DNA from: Aureibaculum algae | GTDB taxonomy: Bacteria > Bacteroidota > Bacteroidia > Flavobacteriales > Flavobacteriaceae | Direction: 5' to 3' | Assembly: GCF_006065315.1 (NCBI RefSeq) | Contig: NZ_CP040749.1 | Span: 868,001-932,000 of the forward strand | Length of the DNA: 64,000 nucleotides | Shown: one piece after another, positions 27,762 through 37,617 of the stretch | Layout of the letters: every line of letters begins with the position of its first letter | Numbering within the stretch: position 1 is the first letter of the stretch | Translations under genes and position numbers: made by a program | Notes under the pieces: model-generated | What the model saw: the letters and a program-made list of their open reading frames with translations, nothing else | The model's database searches: none | What the model was told of the DNA's origin: nothing

Positions 27762-30272
27762 TTAATAATTATCTACATAATGAGAAAAGTACAAGCAATT
27801 AGAAATAACTTTATCATAAAAAGAAGTGTTGTCAAATTCCTTTAATTTCTTAAAATAGGTTCTCTTGTACACATTTTTGGCATTGACTAAAGCAATTTGA
27901 TATTCTTCAAAATTTAAACTACCATCACGGTATTTTTCTCTAATTGAATTGTTTTCGATAGTATTGGCCCATCCATTATAAGATTGACCTTGTTCACATT
28001 TAGCAGCAGCAAAAAGTGCTTTTGCAGTCAATTCCTTATCTTTACTTATCAGAATAGCCTTGTCTAAATGGATTAGAGGTAAACTGAAGTCATCAGTATA
28101 ATTAGCATACCCGTTGTAATCTTTAAAATAATATTTAGAAGAAATTGTCATATTTAACTTTCTTTCAATATCTCGATATTTTTCGGTATAATAATTATTA
28201 ACTTCGTAAGTCAAAACATGTCTGTAATGGCCGTAAATAGAGGTGTTGAAAAAGAAATTGCCAAGAAGATAATTTGCTTTAGCCGCTAAAAGGTTCTTTT
28301 TTCTAGACAATTGCTCTAATTTAATTAAGGTTTTGGCAAGGTTATGTTTGTCCATTAACCTTGGAATGAATTTAAAATCTTTCAAATAGTCTACCACCAT
28401 TGTTGTAGATGCAGGGCATTCAAAACATTCAATTTGGTTGTATCCAAAAACGGTATTGGGAATGTTAGCATAACCATCAAACTCAGAAGTCGAAACAGAA
28501 TAAGGAACTACTTGTTTAAGTTCATTTTCAGCTTGTTTAAATTTGCCTTGTCTAATATAAATGGTACCCTTCATAATAGCTGCATATTCAGGAAAGTTAA
28601 AACTTTGAAGTCGACTATTTCTAGGTTCCTGTTGCAAATAGTCTACAGGTACAATGTTTTCAACTACAAAATTTTCAAAATCACTTTTGTCTTTTTTAGA
28701 GTAAAGCTTTTCAATTGCTTTTAAAATATTTATATCTGGACCATATTCCAACGCTGTTATATCATTATGCAATAGAAATGATTTTGCAGTGTCACCTTGG
28801 ATTAAATAGCGATTCGCTAATATATCAAGTATAAAATCGTGAGTGCCATTTCTGTTCCAGTACAATTCATCTTTTGTAGGTATTAAATTGATTTTGTATT
28901 TATTCATTAAAACCTCTTCAAACTCCGAAGTTATTTTAGGTTGCTCTGTAATGTGTATTAACATTTCGAGCTTATTTTTTTGAGATTCGTAATTGGTAGT
29001 CGTCGAAGCAACTTTTGCAAGGTAAGAAGTTGCCATGTCATATTTTTTTTGAATAAAATAAAGATATGCCGTCGTTAAATTCCAATAATCCTTATCTATA
29101 ACTTTAGCGTTTTCAGCTTGCTTTTTAGAAGCATCTAAGGTTTGGTTTAAAAAAGGAATATCATCTTCAGTAGTTGATACCGGTAATCGCTTGGAAGCAT
29201 TTTGTTCACCACAATCATAATAACATTCATAATTTAATTTCAAAATATCACGTTCGAGTTGGTTTATTGCTCGAGCCATTAAAACTTTAGCTTGCACTGC
29301 ATTTGGTGATTGTACTATTATTTTTTCAAAAGAAGAAATGGGGTTATTAAATGCTTTTCTACCTAAAATAAGGTATATGTCATTTTTTTCATCTTCTGTT
29401 TTAACTTGTTTTAAAATGGTTTCAAAATCTAAATCTTGCGTAACCATCATAGAGTTATAAGCCTGCTCTTTTAAATTTTTAGTATGTGAAAAGAATTGAA
29501 AAAAGTCATAATTGGCCTGTATAAAGTTGCCTAATCCTCTTTCAGCACCACCTTTTTGATCTAAGGCATAATAATACATGATACCTTTATAATTTAAACT
29601 TTCAACATATTCGTTAAAATAAGAAATAGCGTCAGAGAAATTTAAAGTGTAATGTGCTAGACGTACCATTTGATAGCCATAACGAAGCTTTAATTCTTTG
29701 TCTTTTTCAGCTTTCCAACTATTTTTCAAAACAGTAAGTACTTTTTTGTAGTCAAGTTCAGCAACAGTGTGTTCCGGTTTTTCGCCCCAGTAATACCCTT
29801 CATTTTGACTGATAACAGCCATGTAAGGTTCTAAATATTTAGCGTATGATAAATAGAGTAAGGCCTGTTTTTGTTTTTTAATGAATTTGCTGGTAACAAA
29901 AGCTAAATTTTTATCTGCAACAGTATTCTTATTTAGTAAACTTTGTAAATCTTTTCGAGCCGATTTAAAGACTAAATAGTAAGCTTCATCATAAGAAATA
30001 TTTAAATATTTCTGCCAATCCTCAATGTTTTCATTTTTTAAATTAGAGGTGTTTTTAGAACTATAATAGAAACTATCATAGGATAATAAAAATGGATTAT
30101 AACTAGGAGCATCAATTACTTCTTGAGCAAAAAGGTTATAATATTCATAGTCTGGGTAATAACTAGGCCCGCAAAAGGAAGCTTCTTCTGTAATAATATC
30201 TTTGTTAGTTCTATTTATGGAAACCCATGAGCTGAGTATGACTATTAGTAAAATGAAAATAGTTTTTTTCAT
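27762..30272 (-). CDS. Large secreted protein with TPR-like repeats, unknown function
   Basis: 836 residues. An N-terminal signal segment (about 1-20) is followed by a Cys-containing motif FCGPSYYPDYEYYNLFAQE and a long alpha-helical body with many Tyr, Leu and Lys and TPR-like spacing (for example around 230-320 and 330-430). No catalytic motif was recognised. It follows the lipoprotein gene 30301-31281 after 28 bases in the same direction, so the two are probably one operon for surface or periplasmic proteins. Confidence 0.7.
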   Translation of the reverse strand: MKKTIFILLIVILSSWVSINRTNKDIITEEASFCGPSYYPDYEYYNLFAQEVIDAPSYNPFLLSYDSFYYSSKNTSNLKNENIEDWQKYLNISYDEAYYLVFKSARKDLQSLLNKNTVADKNLAFVTSKFIKKQKQALLYLSYAKYLEPYMAVISQNEGYYWGEKPEHTVAELDYKKVLTVLKNSWKAEKDKELKLRYGYQMVRLAHYTLNFSDAISYFNEYVESLNYKGIMYYYALDQKGGAERGLGNFIQANYDFFQFFSHTKNLKEQAYNSMMVTQDLDFETILKQVKTEDEKNDIYLILGRKAFNNPISSFEKIIVQSPNAVQAKVLMARAINQLERDILKLNYECYYDCGEQNASKRLPVSTTEDDIPFLNQTLDASKKQAENAKVIDKDYWNLTTAYLYFIQKKYDMATSYLAKVASTTTNYESQKNKLEMLIHITEQPKITSEFEEVLMNKYKINLIPTKDELYWNRNGTHDFILDILANRYLIQGDTAKSFLLHNDITALEYGPDINILKAIEKLYSKKDKSDFENFVVENIVPVDYLQQEPRNSRLQSFNFPEYAAIMKGTIYIRQGKFKQAENELKQVVPYSVSTSEFDGYANIPNTVFGYNQIECFECPASTTMVVDYLKDFKFIPRLMDKHNLAKTLIKLEQLSRKKNLLAAKANYLLGNFFFNTSIYGHYRHVLTYEVNNYYTEKYRDIERKLNMTISSKYYFKDYNGYANYTDDFSLPLIHLDKAILISKDKELTAKALFAAAKCEQGQSYNGWANTIENNSIREKYRDGSLNFEEYQIALVNAKNVYKRTYFKKLKEFDNTSFYDKVISNCLYFSHYVDNY

Positions 30273-30300
30273 AGTTGTAATATAGATGCGTCATAAAGAC

Positions 30301-31281
30301 CTATTGCAAATCTTTTAATGAATATCGGTTTGTAAATATACTATCTAGGTGATAATATACGATGTCGTAAGGCTGATTAATTTTTGATTTTAGAAAAGTT
30401 TTCGTTTCATTTAATAGCTCTGGAGAAATGGTTTCCACTTTAATAGTAAAACCTTTGTTGACATAAAAACCTCTTAAAAATGTGTCGTCAATAGCTGTAA
30501 AATTATTGTTATCTTTTTTAAAATTAACAGTACTTAAATCACTTTGGGTTACTGCATTTATCAATTTAGATTTACCTAAATGATTGGTAACAATTGCCCA
30601 AGAATAAATTGGTAGTGCAATGTCAAAGGAGATTGGGTAGTCGTTAATTTTCTGTAAATAATCTTTTAATAAATCTAAATCTAAAATTGAATTTTCACCA
30701 TCATTTTGAATAGGGTTAGAGGTGGCGTAACACATTAAATACACCTTTTTTACAGGTGGGATTCCTGTAGTTTTTTTGAACTTTACTTGATGTAACCTTA
30801 AAGTGCAGGTTATATTTTTATTGGTAATTTTTTTTAGTGTTTCCAGAAATAAGAAGTAGTTTTCTTTGGTAGTTGCGGTCCAATCGCAATCAATTTGAAT
30901 TTCTTCAAAATTAAAAATTTTAGTGTCTGAAGTAATTCTAGATATCAATATAGAAACGTGCTCAGCAAGGATGGTAATTTCATTTGGAGTAGTGTTTTTA
31001 AAAGTTCGATTGGTAATAAATAGTACAGGTATATAGTCTGCGGAAAGTGTTTGGCTATCAAATTTGTTTATGGCTCCTATTGGCTCTACGATACCATTTT
31101 TAGTATCGACATCAAATAGGCGGAGGTATAATTTATTGGAGCGTAAATTTTTAAAAAGTTGAACTTCTGTTTCGTTAAAATCTACAGTGCTTTTCCAATG
31201 ATAAAATTGAATGTTTGGTCGATTTTGTTGTGTGCAGCCAATCACAAAAAAACAAATAAGAAGTGAAAAAACAAATTTCAT
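30301..31281 (-). CDS. Hypothetical lipoprotein, possibly barrel-type glycoside-hydrolase-like fold
   Basis: 326 residues with a lipoprotein signal (VIGC near residue 16). Alternating strand and helix pattern, with IQIDCDWTATTKENYFLFL and TCTLRLHQV resembling strands of a TIM barrel; DUF3142-type proteins have a similar look, but this is only an impression. It is the first gene of a two-gene minus-strand unit with the 836-residue protein downstream. Confidence 0.65.
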   Translation of the reverse strand: MKFVFSLLICFFVIGCTQQNRPNIQFYHWKSTVDFNETEVQLFKNLRSNKLYLRLFDVDTKNGIVEPIGAINKFDSQTLSADYIPVLFITNRTFKNTTPNEITILAEHVSILISRITSDTKIFNFEEIQIDCDWTATTKENYFLFLETLKKITNKNITCTLRLHQVKFKKTTGIPPVKKVYLMCYATSNPIQNDGENSILDLDLLKDYLQKINDYPISFDIALPIYSWAIVTNHLGKSKLINAVTQSDLSTVNFKKDNNNFTAIDDTFLRGFYVNKGFTIKVETISPELLNETKTFLKSKINQPYDIVYYHLDSIFTNRYSLKDLQ

Positions 31282-31377
31282 TTTGATAAATATTTAGATG
31301 GAAAAAGTATAAAAATGTAATTGAGTTGGACAAAAATACAACATCTTTTAGTAGCTTAGCTAACTAATATTTACGCA

Positions 31378-32151
31378 ATGAAACCACAAATCAGACCTTA
31401 CATTTTAGCTGAAACCAATTGGAAACACCTTAAAGATGCTCATATTGAATTGGCCATTTTACCATGGGGAGCTACAGAAGCCCATAATTATCATCTGCCT
31501 TATGGTACCGATAATTTTGAGTCTGAATACATTGCTGCTGAAGCGGCAAGAGTAGCTTATAATCAAGGAGCAAACTTAATTGTATTACCCACTATTCCGT
31601 TCGGAGTAAATACGGGACAAAGCGATATCTATTTAGATATAAATATGAATCCATCAACACAGATGGCTATTTTAGGAGATATTATCGAAGTGTTGAATAG
31701 ACAAGGGATTCATAAATTTTTAATACTCAATAGTCATGGCGGTAATGACTTCAAGACTTTACTGAGGGAATTGGGACTTAAATATCCGAATATGTTTTTA
31801 TGCACTTCCAATTGGTTTCAGGCCATGGATAAGGAGGCTTATTTCGATAACAAAGGCGATCATGCCGATGAAATGGAAACAAGTTTACTAATGCATTTAA
31901 AGCCAGAGTTGATTTTACCTAAAGAAGAGTGGGGAGACGGGGCAGAAAAAAAGCATAAGGTAAAAGCATTTTCAGAATCTTGGTTGTGGTCGGAAAGACC
32001 ATGGTCTTCGGTAACTAAAGATACTGGGATTGGTAATCCTAAAAAAGCGAGTACAGAAAAAGGAGCTCAATTTTTTAAAGATGTTACTGAGAAAATAGGA
32101 AATGTGTTTGTAGAGATATGTGCTATGGATAAAGAAGATATGTACCATTAG
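31378..32151 (+). CDS. Creatininase family amidohydrolase
   Basis: 257 residues. Metal-binding motifs of the family are present: LPWGATEAHNYHLPYGTD, LILNSHGGNDF and GDHADEMETSLLM. The family includes creatinine amidohydrolase and formamide hydrolases of cofactor and riboflavin pathways; the true substrate is not clear. It stands alone, divergent from the lipoprotein gene 96 bases upstream. Confidence 0.85.
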   Translation: MKPQIRPYILAETNWKHLKDAHIELAILPWGATEAHNYHLPYGTDNFESEYIAAEAARVAYNQGANLIVLPTIPFGVNTGQSDIYLDINMNPSTQMAILGDIIEVLNRQGIHKFLILNSHGGNDFKTLLRELGLKYPNMFLCTSNWFQAMDKEAYFDNKGDHADEMETSLLMHLKPELILPKEEWGDGAEKKHKVKAFSESWLWSERPWSSVTKDTGIGNPKKASTEKGAQFFKDVTEKIGNVFVEICAMDKEDMYH

Positions 32152-32254
32152 AATTAGCATATTGAATCCCAAATTATTACTGTTGAATCTGCAAAAAAAA
32201 TGCTTCTAAATAAATAAGTGAATTTTATAATACTGTTTACCACGTTGCTTTTCT

Positions 32255-32262
32255 TATATTTG
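32255..32262 (+). promoter_or_regulatory. Putative -7 box for the FKBP lipoprotein gene
   Basis: TATATTTG, an exact match to TAnnTTTG, 23 bases before the ATG at 32286. A partial -33 match (CTG, 32233-32235) lies 19 bases upstream. Confidence 0.5.
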
Positions 32263-32285
32263 ACGCTTTAAAAAAATAAATTTTG

Positions 32286-32741
32286 ATGAAAAAATATACC
32301 ATAATACTTTTAGTATTAACATTGTTATCAGCGTGTAATAAGAATGATGACACCGTAGATTATACAGTGAAAAATGAAGAAGAAATTGTTGCATATGTTG
32401 TGGCTAATAATTTAGATGCACAAAAAAGTAGTTCAGGTTTGTATTACGTTATTGACGAACTTGGAGACGGAGAGCAACCTGTAGAAACTTCCAACGTTAC
32501 TGTGGCATACAAAGGCTACTTTACGGATGGTGGTACTTTTGACGAAAGTGATGCTGATGGAGTTTCATTTGGTTTACAACAAGTTATCAAAGGATGGACG
32601 GAAGGTATTACCTATTTTAAAGAAGGTGGTAGTGGTTTGTTGTTAATTCCTTCGGCTTTAGGTTATGGTAGTGATGGGCGTCCGGGTATTCCTGGAGGTG
32701 CTGTACTTCTTTTTGATATTAATTTGATTTCCGTAAATTAG
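32286..32741 (+). CDS. FKBP-type peptidyl-prolyl isomerase lipoprotein
   Basis: 151 residues from the ATG at 32286. A lipoprotein signal (LLSAC near residue 17) is followed by a short linker and one FKBP domain: VTVAYKGYFTDGGTFDES, QQVIKGWTEGITYFKEGG, LIPSALGYG and IPGGAVLLFDINLISV. It should catalyse prolyl isomerisation of exported proteins at the cell envelope. The next gene starts 6 bases later. Confidence 0.9.
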   Translation: MKKYTIILLVLTLLSACNKNDDTVDYTVKNEEEIVAYVVANNLDAQKSSSGLYYVIDELGDGEQPVETSNVTVAYKGYFTDGGTFDESDADGVSFGLQQVIKGWTEGITYFKEGGSGLLLIPSALGYGSDGRPGIPGGAVLLFDINLISVN

Positions 32742-32747
32742 TTCGAT

Positions 32748-33194
32748 ATGGGGTTATTTAGTAAGGTAGATAAGGTATTGGCTGGCTTAGGTAATATGAA
32801 AGCGATGAAGCGTGTACATGTAGATACATTTACCGAAGGATTGATGGAGAGTGTCGAAGGTGAAAAACTATCCGCTTCTGAACATGGAGAAATTTGGGCT
32901 CATATTCAAGAGTTAGGAGGTTATTATTCTTTAAATACAACCATATTAAGTGGTGTAAATATTAAGACTATTAAAGGTGGTAAATTGTCATTTTTAGGCT
33001 CAAAAGATACCTTTGTTTTAGATACGGATGACAATCAGTTAGAGTCTGATTATTCAAATGTTTCTAATAGATGGATGACAAAAGCGAATTATAATATTGA
33101 TAAAAAGGATATTGAATTTATCAGAGGGAAAGGATATACGGAATTACAATTCGAGTTTAAAAAGAAAACGCTAGTTTTTGACGTCATCAAATAA
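32748..33194 (+). CDS. Conserved small protein of unknown function
   Basis: 148 residues, soluble, no signal peptide. A predicted beta-rich body carries repeated short strand pairs (GVNIKTIKGGKLSFLGSKDT; ELQFEFKKKTLVF). No family motif recognised. It is 6 bases from the FKBP lipoprotein gene and likely co-transcribed, but no shared role can be inferred. Confidence 0.7.
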   Translation: MGLFSKVDKVLAGLGNMKAMKRVHVDTFTEGLMESVEGEKLSASEHGEIWAHIQELGGYYSLNTTILSGVNIKTIKGGKLSFLGSKDTFVLDTDDNQLESDYSNVSNRWMTKANYNIDKKDIEFIRGKGYTELQFEFKKKTLVFDVIK

Positions 33195-33290
33195 GTTTTA
33201 GTTTAGTTTGATTTTATTCATTACATAATTAAAATAAGCACTGTGATTAAGTGTACTTTTAAGCAGTGAAATTGTTTTAAACAAGCTATT

Positions 33291-33827
33291 ATGAAAAAAC
33301 ATGTCGCAATTTTAAGAGGGATTAATGTTGGCGGTAAACGTAAAATATTAATGGCCGATTTAAAACAACTATTAGGTAAAAAAGGCTTTAAAAATTGTGC
33401 TACATACATTCAAAGCGGAAATGTTCTTTTTTTAACAGATAAACCTGTTATTGAAATAGAACAAGAAATAAAACAAATCATTTTAAAAAAATACGGATTT
33501 GATGTGCCCGTATTGGTTCGAACAGTTAATGAAATAGAGGAAATTTTTCATAACAATCCTTTCTTGCCAGAACAAGCGGATATTAATAAATTATACGTCG
33601 CCTTTTTGGCGGAAATTCCTTCGGATGAAAATCTAGAAAAACTGAATGCTATTCCTTTTGATAATGCTAACTTTAAAATACATGGTAAGCATGTGTTTAT
33701 GCAATATAATACAAAAAGTAGTGATTCTAAACTTACCAATAATTTCATAGAAAATAAATTAAAAGTGACTGCTACCAGTAGAAATTGGAAAACAGTGACT
33801 AAGTTATTTGAACTTTCTACGACTTGA
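33291..33827 (+). CDS. DUF1697 family protein
   Basis: 178 residues. The start HVAILRGINVGGKRKILM and the pattern TYIQSGNVLF are the hallmark of DUF1697, a widespread soluble family of unknown function. The length is typical. It appears to be a single-gene unit. Confidence 0.9.
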   Translation: MKKHVAILRGINVGGKRKILMADLKQLLGKKGFKNCATYIQSGNVLFLTDKPVIEIEQEIKQIILKKYGFDVPVLVRTVNEIEEIFHNNPFLPEQADINKLYVAFLAEIPSDENLEKLNAIPFDNANFKIHGKHVFMQYNTKSSDSKLTNNFIENKLKVTATSRNWKTVTKLFELSTT

Positions 33828-33869
33828 AAAATTAACACTTTTTTAAAAATCTATATATCTCTTAATAAG

Positions 33870-33877
33870 TACCTTTG
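33870..33877 (+). promoter_or_regulatory. Putative -7 box for the GIN-domain protein
   Basis: TACCTTTG is an exact TAnnTTTG match 89 bases before the ATG at 33967. No convincing -33 TTG is seen. Confidence 0.4.
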
Positions 33878-33966
33878 TTAAAATATCAAGGGTTTAAATG
33901 TAGTACATTTTAATCTATTAGAAGTTCAATTCAATCTGTAACAAACGGATGTAAAAAATATATAAA

Positions 33967-34647
33967 ATGAAAAAAACTGCAATGGTAATTGTTTTGTTTA
34001 TGCTTGTCGGAGCTTCTGTTTTTGCTCAAGAAGCCACCATAGACTTGCAAAAATTTAGTCAAATTAAAGGATATGATCAATTAAAAATCACGTTGATTAA
34101 AGCTGCGTATAACAAGGCAGTCATCACTGGTGATGATATTGATAAAGTCGCAATAGACAATCAAGGTAATTTGTTGAAAGTACGTATGGAGGTAGAGAAA
34201 ATTCTTGATGGCAATGAGACCAAAGTCACTATTTATCATACTGAAAATATAGTAATGATCGATGCCAATGAAGGCTCTGAAATTACATCAACTGATGAAA
34301 TAGATGCCGATTATATAACCTTACGTACCCAAGAAGGTGCTAGCATAAATGTGCAAGTTAAAACTAAAAACATGAATGTAAAATCGGTAACTGGTGGTTT
34401 TATAAGGGTTAGCGGTACTACAGATAATCAAGATGTATTAATAAGAACTGGTGGTGAGTTTTATGGTAAGGACTTAGAATCTAACCGTGCAGACGTTACT
34501 ATTTTTGCTGGAGGAAAAGCGTATGTAAAAGCCAAAGATTTAGTTGATGCAACGGTTAACGCTGGTGGTACTATTGAAATTTCAGGAAATCCTGTTAAGG
34601 TAAATGAAAATAAAATACTTGGAGGTAAAATTATTATCAAAAAGTGA
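33967..34647 (+). CDS. GIN-domain (DUF2807) secreted protein
   Basis: 226 residues. Signal peptide of about 20 residues ending in SVFA-QE. The mature protein has the repetitive beta-strand pattern of the putative auto-transporter adhesin head GIN domain (VRMEVEKIL; ADYITLRTQEGASINVQV; ILGGKIIIK). The family is common in Bacteroidota envelopes; the function is unproven. A strong terminator follows 20 bases after the stop. Confidence 0.85.
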   Translation: MKKTAMVIVLFMLVGASVFAQEATIDLQKFSQIKGYDQLKITLIKAAYNKAVITGDDIDKVAIDNQGNLLKVRMEVEKILDGNETKVTIYHTENIVMIDANEGSEITSTDEIDADYITLRTQEGASINVQVKTKNMNVKSVTGGFIRVSGTTDNQDVLIRTGGEFYGKDLESNRADVTIFAGGKAYVKAKDLVDATVNAGGTIEISGNPVKVNENKILGGKIIIKK

Positions 34648-34666
34648 TGTAACTTCTAAGTTTTAT

Positions 34667-34701
34667 AAAAAAGCCGAAAATGAAAATTTTCGGCTTTTTT
34701 T
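34667..34701 (+). terminator. Terminator after the GIN-domain gene
   Basis: AAAAAAGCCGAAAA (34667-34680) pairs perfectly with TTTTCGGCTTTTTT (34687-34700) around a six-base loop, with a further T. Confidence 0.9.
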
Positions 34702-34894
34702 GCATTAAATTGAATTCGAATAAACATTTAAAGGTTCCGAATGTACAATTGTATACCTAAAATAGCTCATATAGTTTACTTTTGATCAAAAAAAGAATGC
34801 AAAGGGTAAGTCGTTATAGTTATTTCGAGTACGGTTTTTTGTTAAAATAAATACAATAACTGAATACAGGGGTCTTTGCATTAATTCCACAATC

Positions 34895-34902
34895 TATATT
34901 TG
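34895..34902 (+). promoter_or_regulatory. Putative promoter of the hydroxylase-ketosynthase cluster
   Basis: TATATTTG (exact TAnnTTTG) lies 69 bases before the ATG at 34972. TTTG at 34875-34878 could be the -33 element, with a spacing of 16 bases, slightly short. The rest of the 324-base gap (34648-34971) holds the terminator and plain AT-rich DNA. Confidence 0.55.
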
Positions 34903-34971
34903 TAAGGATAATTAAACGGAACTGAAGACGTTTTAGAGTTAGATTCATTTTCAGTTTATCAACCTAAATTA

Positions 34972-35697
34972 ATGCAAGAAATTATTGAAAACATAATTTA
35001 TAATACATCTTATTTTAGTCTTTACGGACTAACATTTGCGTATTTTATGGTTTTGTATTTTGTAGTAGCACCAGTATTTTTAGGAGTTTGTAAGCTGTTT
35101 CATAAAAAAGGATTGCTTCATAAGATTATCAATAAAAAGGTAAAGCGAAAGCAGTTAAATTTTGAAATTAAACATTCCTTGCAATCCATTTTTGTTTTTG
35201 GATTTTCAGTATTACCTATTATTTATTTAATTAGAATTGATAAAATTACACTACTACCCGATACTTTTTTTAATGTGATATTGGCAGTTGTGGTGTTAAC
35301 GCTTTGGAATGAGGTGCACTTTTTTATAGTACATAGAATAATGCATTTGCCTTTTTTTATGAAACGCGTCCATTTTGTACATCACCAATCTAGAATTCCT
35401 ACCGTATGGTCCGTATATAGTTTTCACTGGTTTGAAGCCTTATTGTTGAGTACTGTTCCGTTAATCATTATGTTATTTGTGCCATTTTCAATTGTTGGCG
35501 TATTTCTATACCCTTTGGCGAGTATCTTGTTGAATTATGCAGGACATTGTAATTATCGCTTTGGGGATGGTTATGGCAATTCATGGAGGCTTTTTGGTAC
35601 ACATCATAATGAACATCACTCAAAAGGGAGAGCCAATTATGGATTTGCCTCAAATGCATTAGATAAATTTTACAATTGCTATATAAAAAGACATTAA
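34972..35697 (+). CDS. Fatty acid hydroxylase / sterol desaturase family protein
   Basis: 241 residues with several membrane helices. The diiron His clusters of the superfamily are all visible: HFFIVHRIMH, HFVHHQSR and THHNEHHSKG. Members hydroxylate or desaturate lipid chains or carotenoids. Only 1 base separates its stop from the next start, so it is tightly linked to the ketosynthase fusion and probably acts on the same lipid product. Confidence 0.88.
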   Translation: MQEIIENIIYNTSYFSLYGLTFAYFMVLYFVVAPVFLGVCKLFHKKGLLHKIINKKVKRKQLNFEIKHSLQSIFVFGFSVLPIIYLIRIDKITLLPDTFFNVILAVVVLTLWNEVHFFIVHRIMHLPFFMKRVHFVHHQSRIPTVWSVYSFHWFEALLLSTVPLIIMLFVPFSIVGVFLYPLASILLNYAGHCNYRFGDGYGNSWRLFGTHHNEHHSKGRANYGFASNALDKFYNCYIKRH

Positions 35698-35698
35698 T

Positions 35699-37555
35699 AT
35701 GATAGAGAAAGAAGAAGTATATATTACAGGTATAGGTGCGTTTTTACCGAATAAACCCATTGATAACAACCAAATGGAAGATTATTTGGGATTGATTAAT
35801 GGTAAAAAAAGTGGTGTAAAAGAACGTATTCTTAAACAAAACGGTATAAAATCGAGGTATTATGCCTTAAATAAGAATCAAGAAAGTACGCATAGTAATG
35901 CTGAATTGGCAGCCAATGCAATTGAAATTGCGTTGGATAAAAGTGGAGCTAACGCTACAGAAATAGAACTGCTTTCAACAGGAACAACGCAAGGTGATTT
36001 GCCAGTTCCAGGTTTTGCCAGTATGGTACACGCCTTAACGGATTTTAAAAAATGTGAATTGGCTAGTTTTCAAAGCGTTTGTGCTAGCGGAATGATGGCG
36101 TTAAAAACTGCTTTTTCCCAAATAAAATTCAAAGAAAAACAAGAGGCCGTAGCGGTGGGTAGTGAGTTTGCGAGTCGCCTATTTAAAGGTTCAAGATTTG
36201 ATGGGCAAAAACAGCAGTCAGTACCTTTTGATACAGAATTTTTACGATGGATGCTTTCTGATGGGGCAGGAGCGATGGTACTTTCTAATAAAAAAAACAC
36301 AAAGGGTTTATCATTAAGAATTGATTGGATGGAGTTAAAGTCTCATGCCAATGAATTTCCTGTTTGTATGTTTACAGGTAAAAATGATAATAAAAATGAA
36401 AAAGAACCAACTTGGTTAGATTACCCAGATTATGAATCGGCTTCAAAAGCAGGAGCCATCAATCTAAAACAAGATATCCGACTACTAGATAAAGTAATTC
36501 AAGTTGGCGTAGCTCATTATTTTGAATTGATTGATAAAGGAATGGTTAATCCTGATAAAACTGATTGGTTGTGTTGTCATTATTCATCTGAGTATTTTAA
36601 AAAGCCGATTAAGGATTTGATGACCAAAGGTGGTGCTTTAATTTCTGATGAAAAATGGTTTAGTAACCTAACTACAAAAGGAAATACAGGTGCGGCTTCT
36701 ATATATATTATGTTAGAAGAATTGTTGTATTCTGGTAAGCTAAAAGCTGGTGAAACCATTTTGTGTATGGTGCCGGAAAGTGGACGATTTATCACGTCTT
36801 TTATGCAAGTAACAGTTGTTGGTCAAGATGAAGACGCAAAAGTGTATCCGAAAAGGAAAATTGAAGCCCCTGAGTTAGTAGTGGATAAAAATCCGACATC
36901 TGAATGGTTAGTGCGTCAACTCACGCAAATTTGGATCGATTTTGAAACGAAATTATTACAAGTTCCAGTGGTATCAAAAATTCATAGTGGTAAGTTAAGT
37001 CTGTCAGATTATAAATTACTGTTACATGATTTACGACAACAAGTAATTGATGGTTCACAATGGATTTCAAGAGCCGCTTCAAATATTGACATTGAGTTGT
37101 TCGAGTTACGCTCTGCCTTTATAAAACACACAGCTGCAGAACATAAGGATTTTCAAATTTTAGAACGAAATTTTGTAGCTTTAGGCGAATCTTTGGAAGA
37201 CATTCAAACAGGTAATAAAAATGTTGGAAGTGTAGCCTTAACTTCTTTTATGTTTCAACAAGCCAGTAAAAACAATCCGATTGATTTACTAGGTGCTATG
37301 TTTATCATCGAAGGTATTGGAAAGCGATTGGCTGGGTATTGGGGAGATATGATTAAAGATCAACTGGAGTTGGACAAAGAGCAAGTGTCCTTTTTTACGT
37401 ATCACGGTGTTGCAGATGAAAATCATTTTCATCGTTTAGAAGAAGCCCTAAATCATCCTTTTATGAATATGGATTTAGCCAAACAAATTGCCAAAACGGC
37501 AAAAACGACGGCGAAATTATATGAAATGCAATTAGAAGAATTAGGTAATTATTAG
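35699..37555 (+). CDS. StlD/DarB-type beta-ketosynthase fused to a haem-oxygenase-like domain
   Basis: 618 residues. Residues 1-375 are a KAS III-like ketosynthase: EDYLGLINGKKSGVKERIL and GIKSRYYALNKN resemble DarB/StlD proteins, the nucleophile is Cys128 in SFQSVCASGMMAL, and His and Asn candidates are CCHYSSEYF and TKGNTGAASIY. Residues 395-618 form an all-helical domain like TenA or haem-oxygenase-like diiron oxidases, with acid/His candidates HTAAEHKDFQ, AMFIIEGIG and YHGVADENHFHRLEEAL. Ketosynthases of this type condense acyl chains, for example in dialkylresorcinol pigments; the fused domain may oxidise or cleave the product. The reaction is not known. Confidence 0.8.
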   Translation: MIEKEEVYITGIGAFLPNKPIDNNQMEDYLGLINGKKSGVKERILKQNGIKSRYYALNKNQESTHSNAELAANAIEIALDKSGANATEIELLSTGTTQGDLPVPGFASMVHALTDFKKCELASFQSVCASGMMALKTAFSQIKFKEKQEAVAVGSEFASRLFKGSRFDGQKQQSVPFDTEFLRWMLSDGAGAMVLSNKKNTKGLSLRIDWMELKSHANEFPVCMFTGKNDNKNEKEPTWLDYPDYESASKAGAINLKQDIRLLDKVIQVGVAHYFELIDKGMVNPDKTDWLCCHYSSEYFKKPIKDLMTKGGALISDEKWFSNLTTKGNTGAASIYIMLEELLYSGKLKAGETILCMVPESGRFITSFMQVTVVGQDEDAKVYPKRKIEAPELVVDKNPTSEWLVRQLTQIWIDFETKLLQVPVVSKIHSGKLSLSDYKLLLHDLRQQVIDGSQWISRAASNIDIELFELRSAFIKHTAAEHKDFQILERNFVALGESLEDIQTGNKNVGSVALTSFMFQQASKNNPIDLLGAMFIIEGIGKRLAGYWGDMIKDQLELDKEQVSFFTYHGVADENHFHRLEEALNHPFMNMDLAKQIAKTAKTTAKLYEMQLEELGNY

Positions 37556-37617
37556 TGAAATTCAGTTTTGAGAATCTCGTTTTTTTGCGAGAGAACTTAA
37601 AATTATAAGTTGAACTA

